A model generated the notes under the pieces. That model was given only the letters and a program-made list of their open reading frames with translations, did no database searches and was not told the origin of the DNA. Shown one piece after another: positions 34,490 to 45,633 of a stretch of DNA of 64,000 nt. The position numbers and the translations under genes are program-made. Source of the stretch: Marasmius tenuissimus (taxonomy: Eukaryota > Basidiomycota > Agaricomycetes > Agaricales > Marasmiaceae); assembly GCA_029532415.1 (NCBI GenBank), contig JAQOTA010000025.1, positions 186,001-250,000 of the forward strand, read 5' to 3'. Within the stretch, counting starts at the first letter, position 1. Each line of letters begins with the position of its first letter.

Positions 34490-35230
34490 ATGTGTATACC
34501 ATTTAATATGGTCTAAGAGGATCTCTTTATACAGTAGCCAAACAAATTCTATGAGTTTGGGGTATGCTCCAATCCCGCTATTGTAGTACCTCAATTGAGA
34601 TTTGTCTTTTGTCGTTAAACTGTAGAGTTTCTTAACGTTGTAACTCTGTAGAAGTGTTCGGAAATGTTGAAGTGTTAGCCATTCTTTGTTGTTAGTCAGA
34701 TGGCCCGCCTACTCACGTTTTGATCAGATTTATTCATAGTTCCGTCGATACAGATGACCAAGTTTTTGGGACGAGTGTCCACGCGATTGGCTGAGTGGTC
34801 GCTGCAGCAGTGGACGGAGTCGCCGTCGCTAGCATCGTATCCGACTCTGAGGGCTCGAAAGTTCGAAGGGGAAGGGGTTTCAAGGCCCTCTGGATTAATT
34901 TAGGACTTGAGACAGCGGGATGTTGGATTGAGGGTGCTCCGAGCGAGCCGGAGGCTTAAGTGAAACCTTTGAGCAAGGGTGCAGGTCCAAGTGAGAAACC
35001 GCCCGACAGTTATATCGAGCTGAAACTTGAGCGTGAGGGGAGGCTGGGTGGAAATATGCTGATTTGAGTCATGACCGCATCAAATCTTCATTCTGCCTTG
35101 AGTTTGTGAAACAATCAACATCAGATATGATAGAATATAGAGATAGGAAAGCATGCGACTGTGGAAACGCATACGAGGGCAGTAGTTACCCAGTAAGCTA
35201 GATGTAACGCTCCCAGCCGTTCAGATTCGC
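34490..35230 (-). pseudogene. 5' remnant of a DUF2235-WD40 gene
   Basis: Minus strand 34800-34715 encodes RPKNLVICIDGTMNKSDQN followed by an intron. Then 34650-34560 encodes YNVKKLYSLTTKDKSQLRYYNSGIGAYPK, after which homology fades. The catalytic serine exon is absent. The flank up to 35220 is closely similar, in inverse orientation, to 4440-4850, including GCTCGGAGCACCCTCAA-like and TTGATGTTGATTG-like boxes. These two remnants are closer to each other than to the intact genes. Confidence 0.75.
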
Positions 35231-35490
35231 CACCCGTGTTTCTGCAGACCTCGTGGCTTGCCGAGACGCCTACTCCAAGATTTCAAGATGAATCATCTGG
35301 AGAGACATCAACACGGGTACTTGATGGAGGCAGTTTGACTGGTTTGATGAGGGGATATTTGAAGAAGTACTGTACGTGCATCTGTGAAACACCCGGATGT
35401 ACCATTCGAGTCTCACGTGAACTCTCGCTAGATGATCACCCAATTCTGGGGAACGTACTAGAAGCTCAGAATGGCAGAAGGAAGAGCTGA
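35231..35490 (+). pseudogene. 3' fragment of family A
   Basis: It encodes LAETPTPRFQDESSGETST...GLMRGYLKKY and then an intron with GTACGTGC, matching the last exons of the copy at 22626-25149 (LAETPTPRFENESGGT, SLMRGFFKKY). The rest of the gene is absent. It abuts a B remnant directly. Confidence 0.75.
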
Positions 35491-36312
35491 ATAGTTGGCC
35501 TATGGTTTGTCTGTAATCGACTGTTCTCGGGACACAAGGAATGCGACGTAGTGTCTGTTTTCTTGGTTTTTGTATATCCCGTCATGTATTAGGTCGGTTA
35601 GTCTGACCTGCTAAGGGTGGGTAGTGTGTAGTAGATGGTGTTTGTATTGACTATCCGATCCAAACATTCTGATTACACAAGGGAGAGGTGGCGCGTTCGT
35701 CTAAAGGAAGTTGAAACACGACGGACACTAATCAGGTAGTTTGAATCCATCAATCCCCGTGATGATTCGTAATTCAAGGCCTGTCCGGATACGGGACGTG
35801 GTTCTGTTGGTGTCTAAGGCGAAGTGTCATGAGTTTCACCGTTTGTGTTCCCTCCTTCACGTCCTTGCACGAGGCTCCCAAATGACTTTGGCACTGGAAG
35901 CGCTCCATTCCAATGGTTCTCCTACTCCGGATATTTGGCCCTAGTCCCTGATGCTGTTTTTTCTTGGATGGTTTTATGTGACTAGCGTCTTGGGAACACC
36001 ATCCACGTGTCTTGTGGCCTGCTTTGAGTATCGCGTGGAAGTTCACGCTACAATTCTGGTCAGCCTTTCGTCTGGCTGAGACTTGAGTTAACCCACGTAA
36101 ATCGGAACCCTGTGGTTCGCCAAACCTCCCGCATAAGTTGCTGGATCTGATCTTTGTTGGTTAACATTGCCAGAGGATTCACAGGTACCGCGCATGGGGA
36201 AAATCAATTTTTCTTGCTTGATCGAGGGCTTGGGCTCCGAGAGCTAGTAACATGGTTTCGTTGTTCGGGTAGCGTGTCACTGAATCATCTCTCTGAGTAG
36301 TAAGGAAGACAG
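35491..36312. other. Intergenic with remnant D, copy 2
   Basis: At 35790-35960 a coding-like stretch (KAKCHEFHRLCSLLHVL, then MTLALEALHSNGSPTPDIWP) matches 47590-47760 (FARLCSLRDF..., MTLALGALHFNNSPAPD). No complete gene is formed. Nothing else is recognised. Confidence 0.4.
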
Positions 36313-36705
36313 ATGTGAGTGCCACTCTAATCAGTGCAAATTGAGACGTGCCTTGTGTCCTTTGTCCGAGTCTCTATCAATGATATCCTCGTGTTCTGCG
36401 CAACTCCCAGCACTACCGGATGCTTCCTGATTGTGCGGTAGACATACCGAGCAATTTGACGCGTCTTTATCGACACGGCGAGCGCGTTTACAGCATTTTC
36501 TTTCGAGATCCTTGGCACGACAGCGATTGCAGGTCTTAAAAAGATACTCTCCTGGTAATTTGGTGCTACATTTCTTGGTAGAGCATGTTCGAGTCGTCAG
36601 AGAGGAAGGAGACATTGTCCCTGTGGATATGGTGGTGGTAGAAAGTAAGCGGCGAATTGTTGTGGCACTGGTACTAGTACTTGCACTTACTAGACACAAT
36701 AGCAT
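36313..36705 (-). CDS. Cysteine-rich open reading frame, uncertain
   Basis: A minus-strand frame of 124 codons has a basic Cys cluster (CSTKLPGEYLFKTCNRCRAK then KCCKRARR). This arrangement resembles small DNA-binding or 'zinc-ribbon-like' segments found in Agaricomycete proteins, with a YC..C-x(n)-TCxxCR pattern. The N-terminus lacks a clear start and no flanking exon was found. It could be an exon of a lost gene rather than a gene. Confidence 0.3.
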
Positions 36706-36710
36706 CGGAG

Positions 36711-37313
36711 AACAATGTCATACTGCCCCTGATTGGCTGCCACAGAAGTTCGGTATTATCCGCATTGTATTGCTTCATCGTTAATGACTTGTCCCGGAGC
36801 GACGCAGGAAGATCATGATTGGTAGTCTGATGCTGTTTCGTGGTTTGAGGTGGTAGTCAGTCGTGGGAAACCATTGGATGAAGCGACTAACGGACGTGTG
36901 GGTCGGACGAATGGTCCGATAAGCCGACGTATCTGGGCCCCTGCGCCGACGAGCCGCTCTTTCTTTTGAACTGCCATGTCACTACCAGTCCGCACACGCG
37001 GTCGTTCTTCGGAGGTTCATCCAAGGGTACTATCCCCGTCGGCACATCGAGCACGCCAGAGGACACCATACAGGTCAGTTGGCGACAGTACCTGGCATCG
37101 TGAGAGGTCAACCAAGTGTTGGCGGTACTACTCCAAGGTTGCAATCGTAATGAGCATAATTGTAACTCGCCGACCTGTGGGTTGAACGACAACTTGAAAA
37201 AGGTGTGTTTCTTTTCCACGCTTCTGTAATCAAGCATACATGAGTGATTCTCATCGCACATCCACTACTCCCATCTACTTTCACTCCGCCTCAAGTAGTA
37301 CAAGTGGGACACT
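36711..37313. other. 5' flank of family A copy 3
   Basis: No gene supported. A leader of similar composition to that before 22626 (TTTCACTCCGCC... before ATGTCCC) precedes the start at 37314. Confidence 0.4.
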
Positions 37314-40062
37314 ATGTCCCATTTCTTCGATCCAGCCCGACATATCAATTTTTATGGTAGCAACCAGTTTCAACATGTTGCTGGGAACGTCACGAATCAT
37401 GTCTACTTTGGAGACCACAGATACGGAGCTTCGGGCTCAAGCTCGAGTTCGGGTCTTGACGAGGGTCGCGAAACAATTGCGGTGGGCTGTACTCCCAATT
37501 GCGACCATTCATCTGAGCTAACTATGGATTGTTGTATGATTGTCCAGACAATTCAACAGCAATATAGAGAGATCCTTCGGGGCGACGTGATACTGCGCAA
37601 AGGACCCTTTGTTCCAGACAAGATAACAGTTGTCCTCAGAGACTCGCTGAAGGCCAGGAATCCTTTTCGGGATCGTGCAGAGAGAAGAGTCAAGATTATC
37701 AGGAACATTTATACTGCCGAGGTTGTCCAATTTAACGATCGAGTGTTCACCGTAGTCACCTTCGAGCCGGAGGATAAGAAGGACAAGGAAGCTGCACACC
37801 TAGTGAGTTGAACCGGACTCTCGGGTTTGTAGATGATGTTAACCCGGTTTCACAGATACAGAAGCTGATTTACAAGGCACAGTCACTGATGCATCCGTAG
37901 GCTGTTTCTTGGTTGGTTATGAACGGCTGCTCACACGTATGACCAAATAGACTAGGATCACTGAGGTTCACACAAATATTTGGGTTCATAAAGTCCAAGA
38001 TCACGCCGATTATCATGACGCACGATGGTCTACTAGTTTCTCTGTCATCAGATTGATCTGCTTACCCCTCTATTACAGAGCTAGTCAGCGACCAAGAGAT
38101 CTTTGCTCGATATCCAGGTCGTTCCGGAAACGTTCAGGACAATGAAATTATATGCTCGTACCTCGAGTACACGAAAGTACGTTCACTTTTCTTTCACATC
38201 AAATCCAAACTATTAAAGGTGTTCAGAATGCTGCGCTCCAAATACTGCGTGCCGATCCCACGCTGATGGCAGTTCCCGTGCGTTGACTATTGCAAGTTTT
38301 GACCGGTGCATGATATATATCCACAGATTTCACCCAATAACGAAAATTGGATGTTCAACCTCAAGACTTTGGCTTGGCAATATGATGTTCCTTCTACCTT
38401 CACAACAGCTGGCGAGCACGTACAGAGCGGTATTAGCAGCACGTACGAGTGGCTGCTCACCCCGCTCCACTTGGAGATTCGTCCACATCTAGATGTGGGC
38501 GAGATAGTCACTTGCTTAGAGCATAACTTTGGCGATCTCGCGTATATGTTTGTTTCAGCGACGTCGACGTGGGAGAGTTATTTCCCCAGTCTGCAGATAT
38601 ATGACAAACAGCCTCCCCGCATTCGAGGTTTCGGGACTGTTATGGCAGCGGAAGTCAAGCCGATCAATCATAAGGGGATTGTTGCCCATTTTCCTTCCAT
38701 GCCATTGCCTGAATGGCGCTGTACCAGCCTTACCCGCTCTATCAAAGCGAGTTATTCTGACTTAGGTATGTAAAAAGTTTCGGTTATCTCTTGTCCATTT
38801 GCTCTGCCTAACTAATTTTTGTCAGTGCTCTCACGGGTCGATCTCTCTTTCTCCAATCCAGAGGGCTCTGATAAAACCGTTGTGTGTCTTTGGTTTAGGT
38901 GGTGCCTTGCAGATGAGGACCAAAACCGATTTCGTGCTGCCTACCTCAGTCAAGCGCCCGACCTACTATTCGACAACCATCGACTTGGTAGCAACTACAG
39001 TGAGTGCCCCTCGGAGTGCCACCTTCTTGCTGATACTAATACTTACCTAGCCTACATCGATACCATGGGATTCTGTCTAAAATTCAAACATGTCCATGCT
39101 CCAACTCAGTTCCGTCCTTCCGCGTACCTCTTTGTTCCGCCTATTGCCCTTGAGTATAATCACAACACGTACTACATATACTCGCCCCTTCCCAACTCTT
39201 TATTTTACTGGTCTTCTGACCCAGCAGGAAGAGATGTGATTCAAGAGGTGGATTGGAAGGATTATAACATCCCCAAAGTATCAACACAGCCACACGGAGG
39301 TTCCTCGTGAGTCAGCATCCCATACAGAGCCGTTAAGAACTATATACACATGAAGGGCTACGGTTCGGATGGGAGGCAGTTCGCTCGTGACCGGGGTTAT
39401 CCAGAGTTGGTGCCAGGTACGAGGCTCATATGTCCTTCTCAGCTGAACTTCACCCTCTGACATTGATTTCCAATCCCCAGGCTCTCCGTTTGACATGAGA
39501 AATGAGGAGCTTCCGGTGGAGCCCACGGTAGAAGTCGATGGTTCCACCTTTCGGAGGAGTCGCCGGCGGAAGACACGGAAGACCCTACTACTTCGATTTC
39601 GGAGGAGAAGGGGGAAGAGGAGTGTATCACGCGGCAAGATCCTTTGGATTCTGGGTTCGCCTTGTCGACGTTTTTGCTTCCAGTTTAGGATTGGAAGAGC
39701 GGGACGAAGAGAGAGAAAGAAGGGGACACCTCTTCCAGTGTCGGAGTTAGAGGAGTCTGCTACACAGCAGGATCCTTCGGATTCTCGGCTTGTCGCATTG
39801 CCTTCGTCGCTCGCGGATACACCTGCTCCGAAATGTGAAGACAAACCTGCGGACACATCAACACACCCACCTGAAGATGTGGGTTTGTCCGGCTTGATGA
39901 GAGAATTCTTGTAGAGCTATTGTACGTGCATCTTTGGAGTATCCATTCATCCTCTTCTCTGATATAGTCTCCTGCCCAGATGGTTCACCCGGCCCCGACA
40001 AGCCTGCTGCTTCAGAGTAGAACAAGGATGATTTGGACGATTGGCCCATGATTTGTCTGTGA
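37314..40062 (+). pseudogene. Family A, copy 3, with nonsense mutations
   Basis: Starts with MSHFFDPARHINFYG at 37314 and follows the exon order of the copy at 22626. It keeps VILRKGPF, IYTAEVVQFNDRVFTVV, the block PNNENWMFNLKTLAWQYDV, RVDLSFSNPEGSD, FYWSSDPAGRDVIQEVDW and ARDRGYPEL. Two in-frame stops interrupt it. TGA at 39308-39310 stands where the homologue has Trp. TAG at 39912-39914 stands where the homologue has Lys (GFFKK versus EFL-stop). A third, TAG at 40018-40020, precedes the family's common end by 13 codons. The first could be read as a GTGAGT splice donor, but the sequence after it still aligns as coding. Probably non-functional or shortened. Confidence 0.75.
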
Positions 40063-40239
40063 TTGACCGTTAGCATCCCTCCAATATGCGTATTTATTGA
40101 TATGTAGTTTGTATTTTGTGGTCAAAGCGAATTGAATAGCTACTTGTTTTATCACTGGCACTAGGACCTAGGATCAACACCTTGCATTGAAGCTAACATG
40201 TCGAAGGTGGACCTTTTAAGCGAGGAATGTTCCTGTTGT

Positions 40240-41010
40240 GATAATACGCACGTATTATCATCGCTGTTTGAGAGCAAGCTTGAAGCTCCAGCTTCTTCGA
40301 GGCCAAAAGTTATTCTGTAAGCCAGATCCTGACGGTGTCAAGTTGAGTTCGTGGTCGTCGCAAAAGCAGGTGCATGTGGCTGTGCTACAGCTCTGCACTA
40401 CTGTGTCGGACCATCGCTATCCGGACTGACAAGTCGCGACGGTCTTGCGCGGCTTGTTCTCATCCTCGTCACTCATTCTTATTGGTCCTGTTCCAAATGG
40501 ATTCCTTGACCCTTCAATCGCATCCACTCTCAACTCTGGAGCCTGAAGTCAAAACTCAAATTCAAATATGGCTTTACGCAGGATATTCATTCCAGATGAC
40601 TCAGTACTTCATCCAAACTTCATCACCTCCACGGCTCCAACAAACTCCCAAACATTGTCTCTGTACCACCTGAGAATTTTCACCGACAAACTTCTCGAAT
40701 TTTCTGAATAACGTCTCAGGGCACTAGGCAAATATCGATGGACGATTCCGAGACGGAGTATGCTCATGCAGGGGCTGTCGCCTTTGGGGGGGGAGGCTAC
40801 TGAGAACGGTGACGAACCAGAGTCTGTCAATGGTACTAAGTCATGACCACTGGGTATGCTTCCTTAAATCCAGTAGCCCCACCAGAAGCACCTCAAGCCC
40901 AACCACCCGCTACCGCCTTCGAGAGTGGCGACGATGACATTGACGCTGACTCTGAACCAGACTATGACAGCAACTCCGACTCCACCCTTCACCCATGCGA
41001 GAAGTCTCAT
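40240..41010 (+). pseudogene. Family C 5'/middle fragments
   Basis: Around 40715-40770 the sequence encodes GKYRWTIPRRSMLMQGL, matching the conserved domain of the C gene (GKYRWTVQRRSMLMQGL). The stretch at 40900-40990 recalls its SDTDSDSD segment. The part 40370-40620 is similar to 44230-44500. Frames are interrupted throughout. Confidence 0.65.
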
Positions 41011-41722
41011 CCCCAAACGACCAGTGGGGAGGGGTGCCATGCGGAATTCTCTCTTTGGCCAACGTACTACTAGGAATTATACCATTCGAGTGCCAAGCTC
41101 TGATTCTAAAGTCCATGATTCCTGTCATACTCTCCTCGCATGGTGTCATTGCTGTTTGTATGGCACTACCAAGGGGTTTGATGAGTTTCTCGATTTCTCG
41201 ACTCGAAATGCCACAAAATTTCGTGCCATCACCGAGGTACCCCGTTCAAGAGTTCTGTTGAGTAGCGCCATTATGACTCTCTATTAAGCTCGCCACATGC
41301 TTTGACCTGAAACGGTGTACAAATAAACTGGTGTCGAAGGTTTACTCCAAATCAGATACAACCGTGTAAACATCTTCCTCTACAACTCGCGAATACCAAG
41401 TCTTTTTAATAACATGGTCCGCAGTCCGCAGTTGTTCTGCATATTGGAAAAGCTGAGACGGTCCCAGCCGGGTCAAGGAGCAGCAATACCGTTACCCCAT
41501 GCATCAACAGCGATTCGCTACGATTCAACTTCGTACAGAACAAGGACAAGAGATCACGAAATAGTCAAACTGACCATGTTCAACCTAGAGAAGTCTCGGG
41601 ATGGATCAGCGCTCAGCGCTCAGAATAATTCCGGTTTCACGACGTGAATATGTGTTGCGCAGTTTTTTCAAACTTCTATAAAGCCACACTCACAAGAGGT
41701 TCGGTCTCCAGATTCTCCAAAG
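41011..41722. other. Spacer before the TAP-like hydrolase
   Basis: No supported gene. A GATCAGCGCTCAGCGCTCAG repeat near 41608-41627 resembles the one near 6880. The promoter of the gene at 41723 should lie in the last few hundred bases. Confidence 0.4.
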
Positions 41723-44084
41723 ATGTATCGAAAGCCCATCTCCAAAGGACTGTTTTTTATCAGCGCGTTTTTGCTGCATCGTGCGCTGGGGAGTGTGAAT
41801 TGCGGTCTGTCGGGTCGGCAAGAAAATGGCACGAAAAGTTGGAGTGAATCATCCTGGGGTACTGTGAGTCTCTCTTTTCCCATCTTTCTTTCCCATCTGT
41901 TGACTGAGCATGTTTATATCTACAGCTACAACCGTCCAAAGACCTCCAGTGGGTCCCGTGCTACACAGAACAGGGCGATTTTCAATGTACCCGCCTCGAG
42001 GTATGTCAATCATCACATCAACCGGTTAAAGACCGCTCACTAAGTGTGACGAAAGGTACCTCTCAACTACAGCAACCCGGAAGGCGAGAAAGCTGCTATT
42101 GCGATCGTGCGTCAACCGGCCAACGTTTCAACCGACAGTCAAGACTATCGCGGTCCAATCCTCTTCAACCCGGGAGGTCCAGGAGCCAGCGGTGTCGACT
42201 TTTTGCTGAAAGCTGGATTATCTCGCCGAGTCGTTCTGGGTCCTCAATTTGACCTCGTCAGTTTTGATCCTCGAGGTAGGTGACCATGATGTCCAAGTTC
42301 CCTACCATACTGAGACCCCCGCTTCCTTCCCCCATAGGCGTGCAACGTTCGACTCCTCGTATTGAATTCTACGAGTCTCGGGCGAAACGTGCTCTGTCGT
42401 TTCGTCCAGGAGCTGAACTCAACCAATCGAGGGAGTCCGTGGAGAGCTTCTGGGCGGACAGCCAGGTTATAGGGACCCTCGCGTACGAGAGGGGTAAGGA
42501 CTACCTGGTTCATATGAACACCGCAAATTCGGCGAACGATATGCTAAGTATCGTGAAGGCTCATGGACAAGAGAAGCTTCAGTACTGGGGATTCTCGTGA
42601 GTTACGATTTTGGGTCATCATCAACGAAACTGGCCGTAACTAATCCATCACTTGTAGATATGGTTCTGTACTCGGATATACATTTGCTGCAATGTTCCCG
42701 GTGGGTTTTCTTCCGCTGTTGGTGGTCGATGCGCTGAAAAATCCACCAGGACAAGGTGGAACGTCTAATCATTGACGGAGTCGTTGAAATTGAAGACTAT
42801 TACCGGAGTACGGCCCTTCAGATTCAGCATGTTATGACACTGATTCGCATGAATTTGATTTACAGTGAGGTGGATAAATGTCGCTGAAGACGCGGACAAG
42901 ACTTTCCAATGGTTCCTCCAGAGCTGTAAGGACGCCGGCCCGCAATCTTGTGCTTTCTACGAGGACTCGACCGAAGCCATGAACATAAAACTCCAGGGAA
43001 TCTATGCTCGCTTGAACGAGGATCCCATTCCTGTCCGCGGCAATCTTTCCTATGGTGTCATTGACTATGGTATTTTGCGCATCGTGACGATCAACATGCT
43101 CTATGGCCCTTTCGCTTTTTGGCGCCGCTTTGCTGCGGGACTGCAGGCATTGACCGAGGGAGACGGATTGTTGTTCTGGGGCCTCTTGCATGATGTCCCC
43201 ATGTTCGAATGCGAATGCGATCCAGACAAATATGCATTCGAGTATAATTTAGAATCGATAAATGCTTACAACTGCAACGACGGGGATGCTGTTTCTCCAG
43301 GGGTAGAGGCTGCCCGAGCCCATTATGAGGAGGCCGTGCACCTCTATGGGTCTTGGGGGACCCACCGGGCTAGCCACCGTATTTTTTGCAGGTGTGTAGC
43401 GCCCTTTGACCCTCGTAGGCATCGCTGACGGCTCGTGCTTGTAGCGGATGGTCGCCGGAAATTCCCAAGACACAATTCCGAGGTTCGTTTCAGCTCCTTG
43501 TTGCCACCTCTGATGTGGAAACCACTTCCGTCTAGGACCTATTACTGGGAACACTAGCTTCCCTATGCTTATAATCGGGAATACGGCAGGCGAGTATGAA
43601 AGTTCTTCCCTGATCAAACTCAAACTGACTTATACCATTAACAGACCCAGCATCACCACTTTCGGCGTAAGTGCATGTAGATGCGGCTAGATAGTGGCGC
43701 TGAGTCGTTTCTGATCTAGGGGAAAGAAAGTCTCTCAGCAATTCCCAGGCTCCGTTGTTTTAGAGCAAAATTCGCCCGGGGTAAGCATTCCTCTTCCCAC
43801 CGTCTGTATCAAAGACTTGATCTCCTTCTCCCTCGCAGCATTGTTCGGTCTCCGCGCCTTCAGTATGCACCGCCAAGATTGTTCGGGAGTACTTTGTGAA
43901 TGGAACGCTACCCGATCAAGACACCATTTGTCCCATGGATGGTATGCCTTTTGACGATCCTTTAGCCACGAACGCAATCTTGAGGCGGGATCTGATGTCT
44001 ACGGAAGATGCAGAGCTGGCCGACGCGATGCAGGAGCTTGCTAGAAAGTACTCACTGCGTCATCTTGGCTCTCTGAGTCTTTAA
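41723..44084 (+). CDS. Secreted TAP-like alpha/beta-hydrolase (peptidase family S33 type)
   Basis: Twelve exons fit, 580 residues: 41723-41863, 41926-42000, 42056-42275, 42338-42596, 42658-42700, 42750-42807, 42866-43391, 43445-43482, 43536-43589, 43645-43666, 43720-43780 and 43839-44084. The lengths sum to a multiple of three. A hydrophobic N-terminal signal (GLFFISAFLLHRALG) predicts secretion. The fold markers are NPGGPGASGVDFL (oxyanion region), FDPRGV, the nucleophile elbow GFSYGSVLG, an Asp in GNTADPASP and a His in SPGHCS; the last lies in the C-terminal TAP-like domain. The family includes tripeptidyl and prolyl aminopeptidases that cleave N-terminal residues from peptides; exact specificity is not readable. 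The intron starting at 43590 has a GC donor (GCGAGT). The gene looks intact and single-copy. Confidence 0.88.
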
Positions 44085-44214
44085 AGCCTCCAGTCGTAAT
44101 GGCAGCGTTCAATACTCATTGGTAGATAACGCTAAGTACAGGATTACCTTGCTTATAATTCATCTTGAAAGGCCGTGTATGTTATTCGTCTTGTTATCTA
44201 TTCGACAGTGTTCC

Positions 44215-44640
44215 GAGGACCGATTATGGCGTTCGACACCGCTGCACCGGACCGTCGCGATCCGGACAGACTGGAGACAGCCTTGTCACCGTTGTGCAAC
44301 TTGTCCTTGTCCTCGTCACTGATTCTGTTCGGCCCTCACCGGTTCTGAATCTCTTACATGCATTCAATCTCCCCTTTGAAGCCTATTCATTCGAACCACC
44401 TCATATGACCAACACCATTCTTTCGCAGGATGTTCGCTCCAGGTGACTTGTGTGAAAAACAGCAGGTCGTCCTTCATCACCCTCAACGAACTCCAAAATA
44501 TAGTCTCTTGGATGCGACGTCGATATTGAAGTACCTCTCGGAGGTAATCACACGGTGTTTGGACGGTGGAAGGGCTGGTTAGGGAGGCTGGAGGATCGAT
44601 GGATAATCGATAATCGTTTAAGCCTGGCGGGGCTAAAGAT
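44215..44640 (+). pseudogene. Family C 5' fragment
   Basis: At 44470-44520 it encodes SSFITLNELQNIVSWMRR, matching the start of the conserved C domain (TSNELQDIVSRAIR). Upstream, 44230-44450 is similar to 40370-40620. Only this short part of the gene remains, next to the 3' end of the hydrolase gene. Confidence 0.55.
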
Positions 44641-45633
44641 ATGAAGCTTCCATGTAAGGGAGCTTTACACGCCTATTGTGGGCTTTCTGTGTTTGGCATA
44701 GATAAGTAAAGGCAGGGAACGAGAAAAAAAGCAAAACTGGTCTCGATTATGATAGCAGCCGCTGTCAAACCGAGTCTCACGACCTTGGACGGAAAGACGG
44801 GCTTCCTGAGAGGTTGGTGGTCCCGAGCTAGACTCGCGTGCAGTTACGGTATGGCATTTGATAGGTTAGCAGGAGCCTCATGCCATCCTTAGTCCTAGGA
44901 CCCCATACCTCTTGTCCGCCATACGGTCTTCCCCTTTTGGAGAGCGCTGGAACCGAGCCTAGTCCCGAGCCGGTGCCACTGCCGAGCCAGGAGGATCTGC
45001 GCGGTCCAAAAATTCGGGCTAGGCTCAATTAAGCAACCCTCCCACGCTTCGGCAAGCTCCTCCCACGGCCCGGCGGCCTGGAGGCTGGAGGTCTTGGATC
45101 GAGACTAAATATGTTGCAGCTGGCTCAATAATCGTAGCAACTTTTGCGATTTCTTGAGCTCAGATGTTATTGTTTAGAGACAAACAAATATTTGGTGATC
45201 TTCTCGCTCTCGAAGCTCAAAGCTCGAGCCTCGACATGATAGCCGACAACAATTGTTTCGAGTTTGGGTGGCATTTTGTTTGGCACTAAACAGAAATTTT
45301 GAACACGGGAAATCGAAAAAGTTGCTAGGGATATTGAGCCAGCTGTATGCCTGCGGAGTTGCTTTATGGCTTCTCTGCCATTCAGAATAGTTGTAGTTTA
45401 ATACAAAAAACTCTTTGTCTTGGTCACAGTGTCCTTCGGATATGTATGACATGTTACACACAGGTGGAATCAGGTGGAATCTGACATCAAAATGATCCCA
45501 GCGTGTACAGCGTCCTATTATTTAGCCTCGGCATCGCTTCCGCATTTATTAAGTGTCGTCAAATTGCTTTCCCGTCGAATCTGTTTCCCATTCCCCTTTA
45601 TCCCCCTGCAACCACCCAAATTCCTCACTCGAA
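44641..45633. other. Intergenic with GC-rich palindromic stretch
   Basis: No gene supported. The stretch 44930-45085 is rich in short inverted motifs (CCGAGCC, GAGCCAGG, GGCTAGGCTC, CCCGGCGGCC). It recalls the palindromic elements at 49853 and 61201 but lacks their shared end, so I do not assign it. A promoter for the gene at 45634 is expected at the right end. Confidence 0.4.

Noticed and set aside
44930..45085. Third copy of the palindrome-rich element
   Set aside because: Composition is similar, but the diagnostic 20-base end and a clear boundary are missing.
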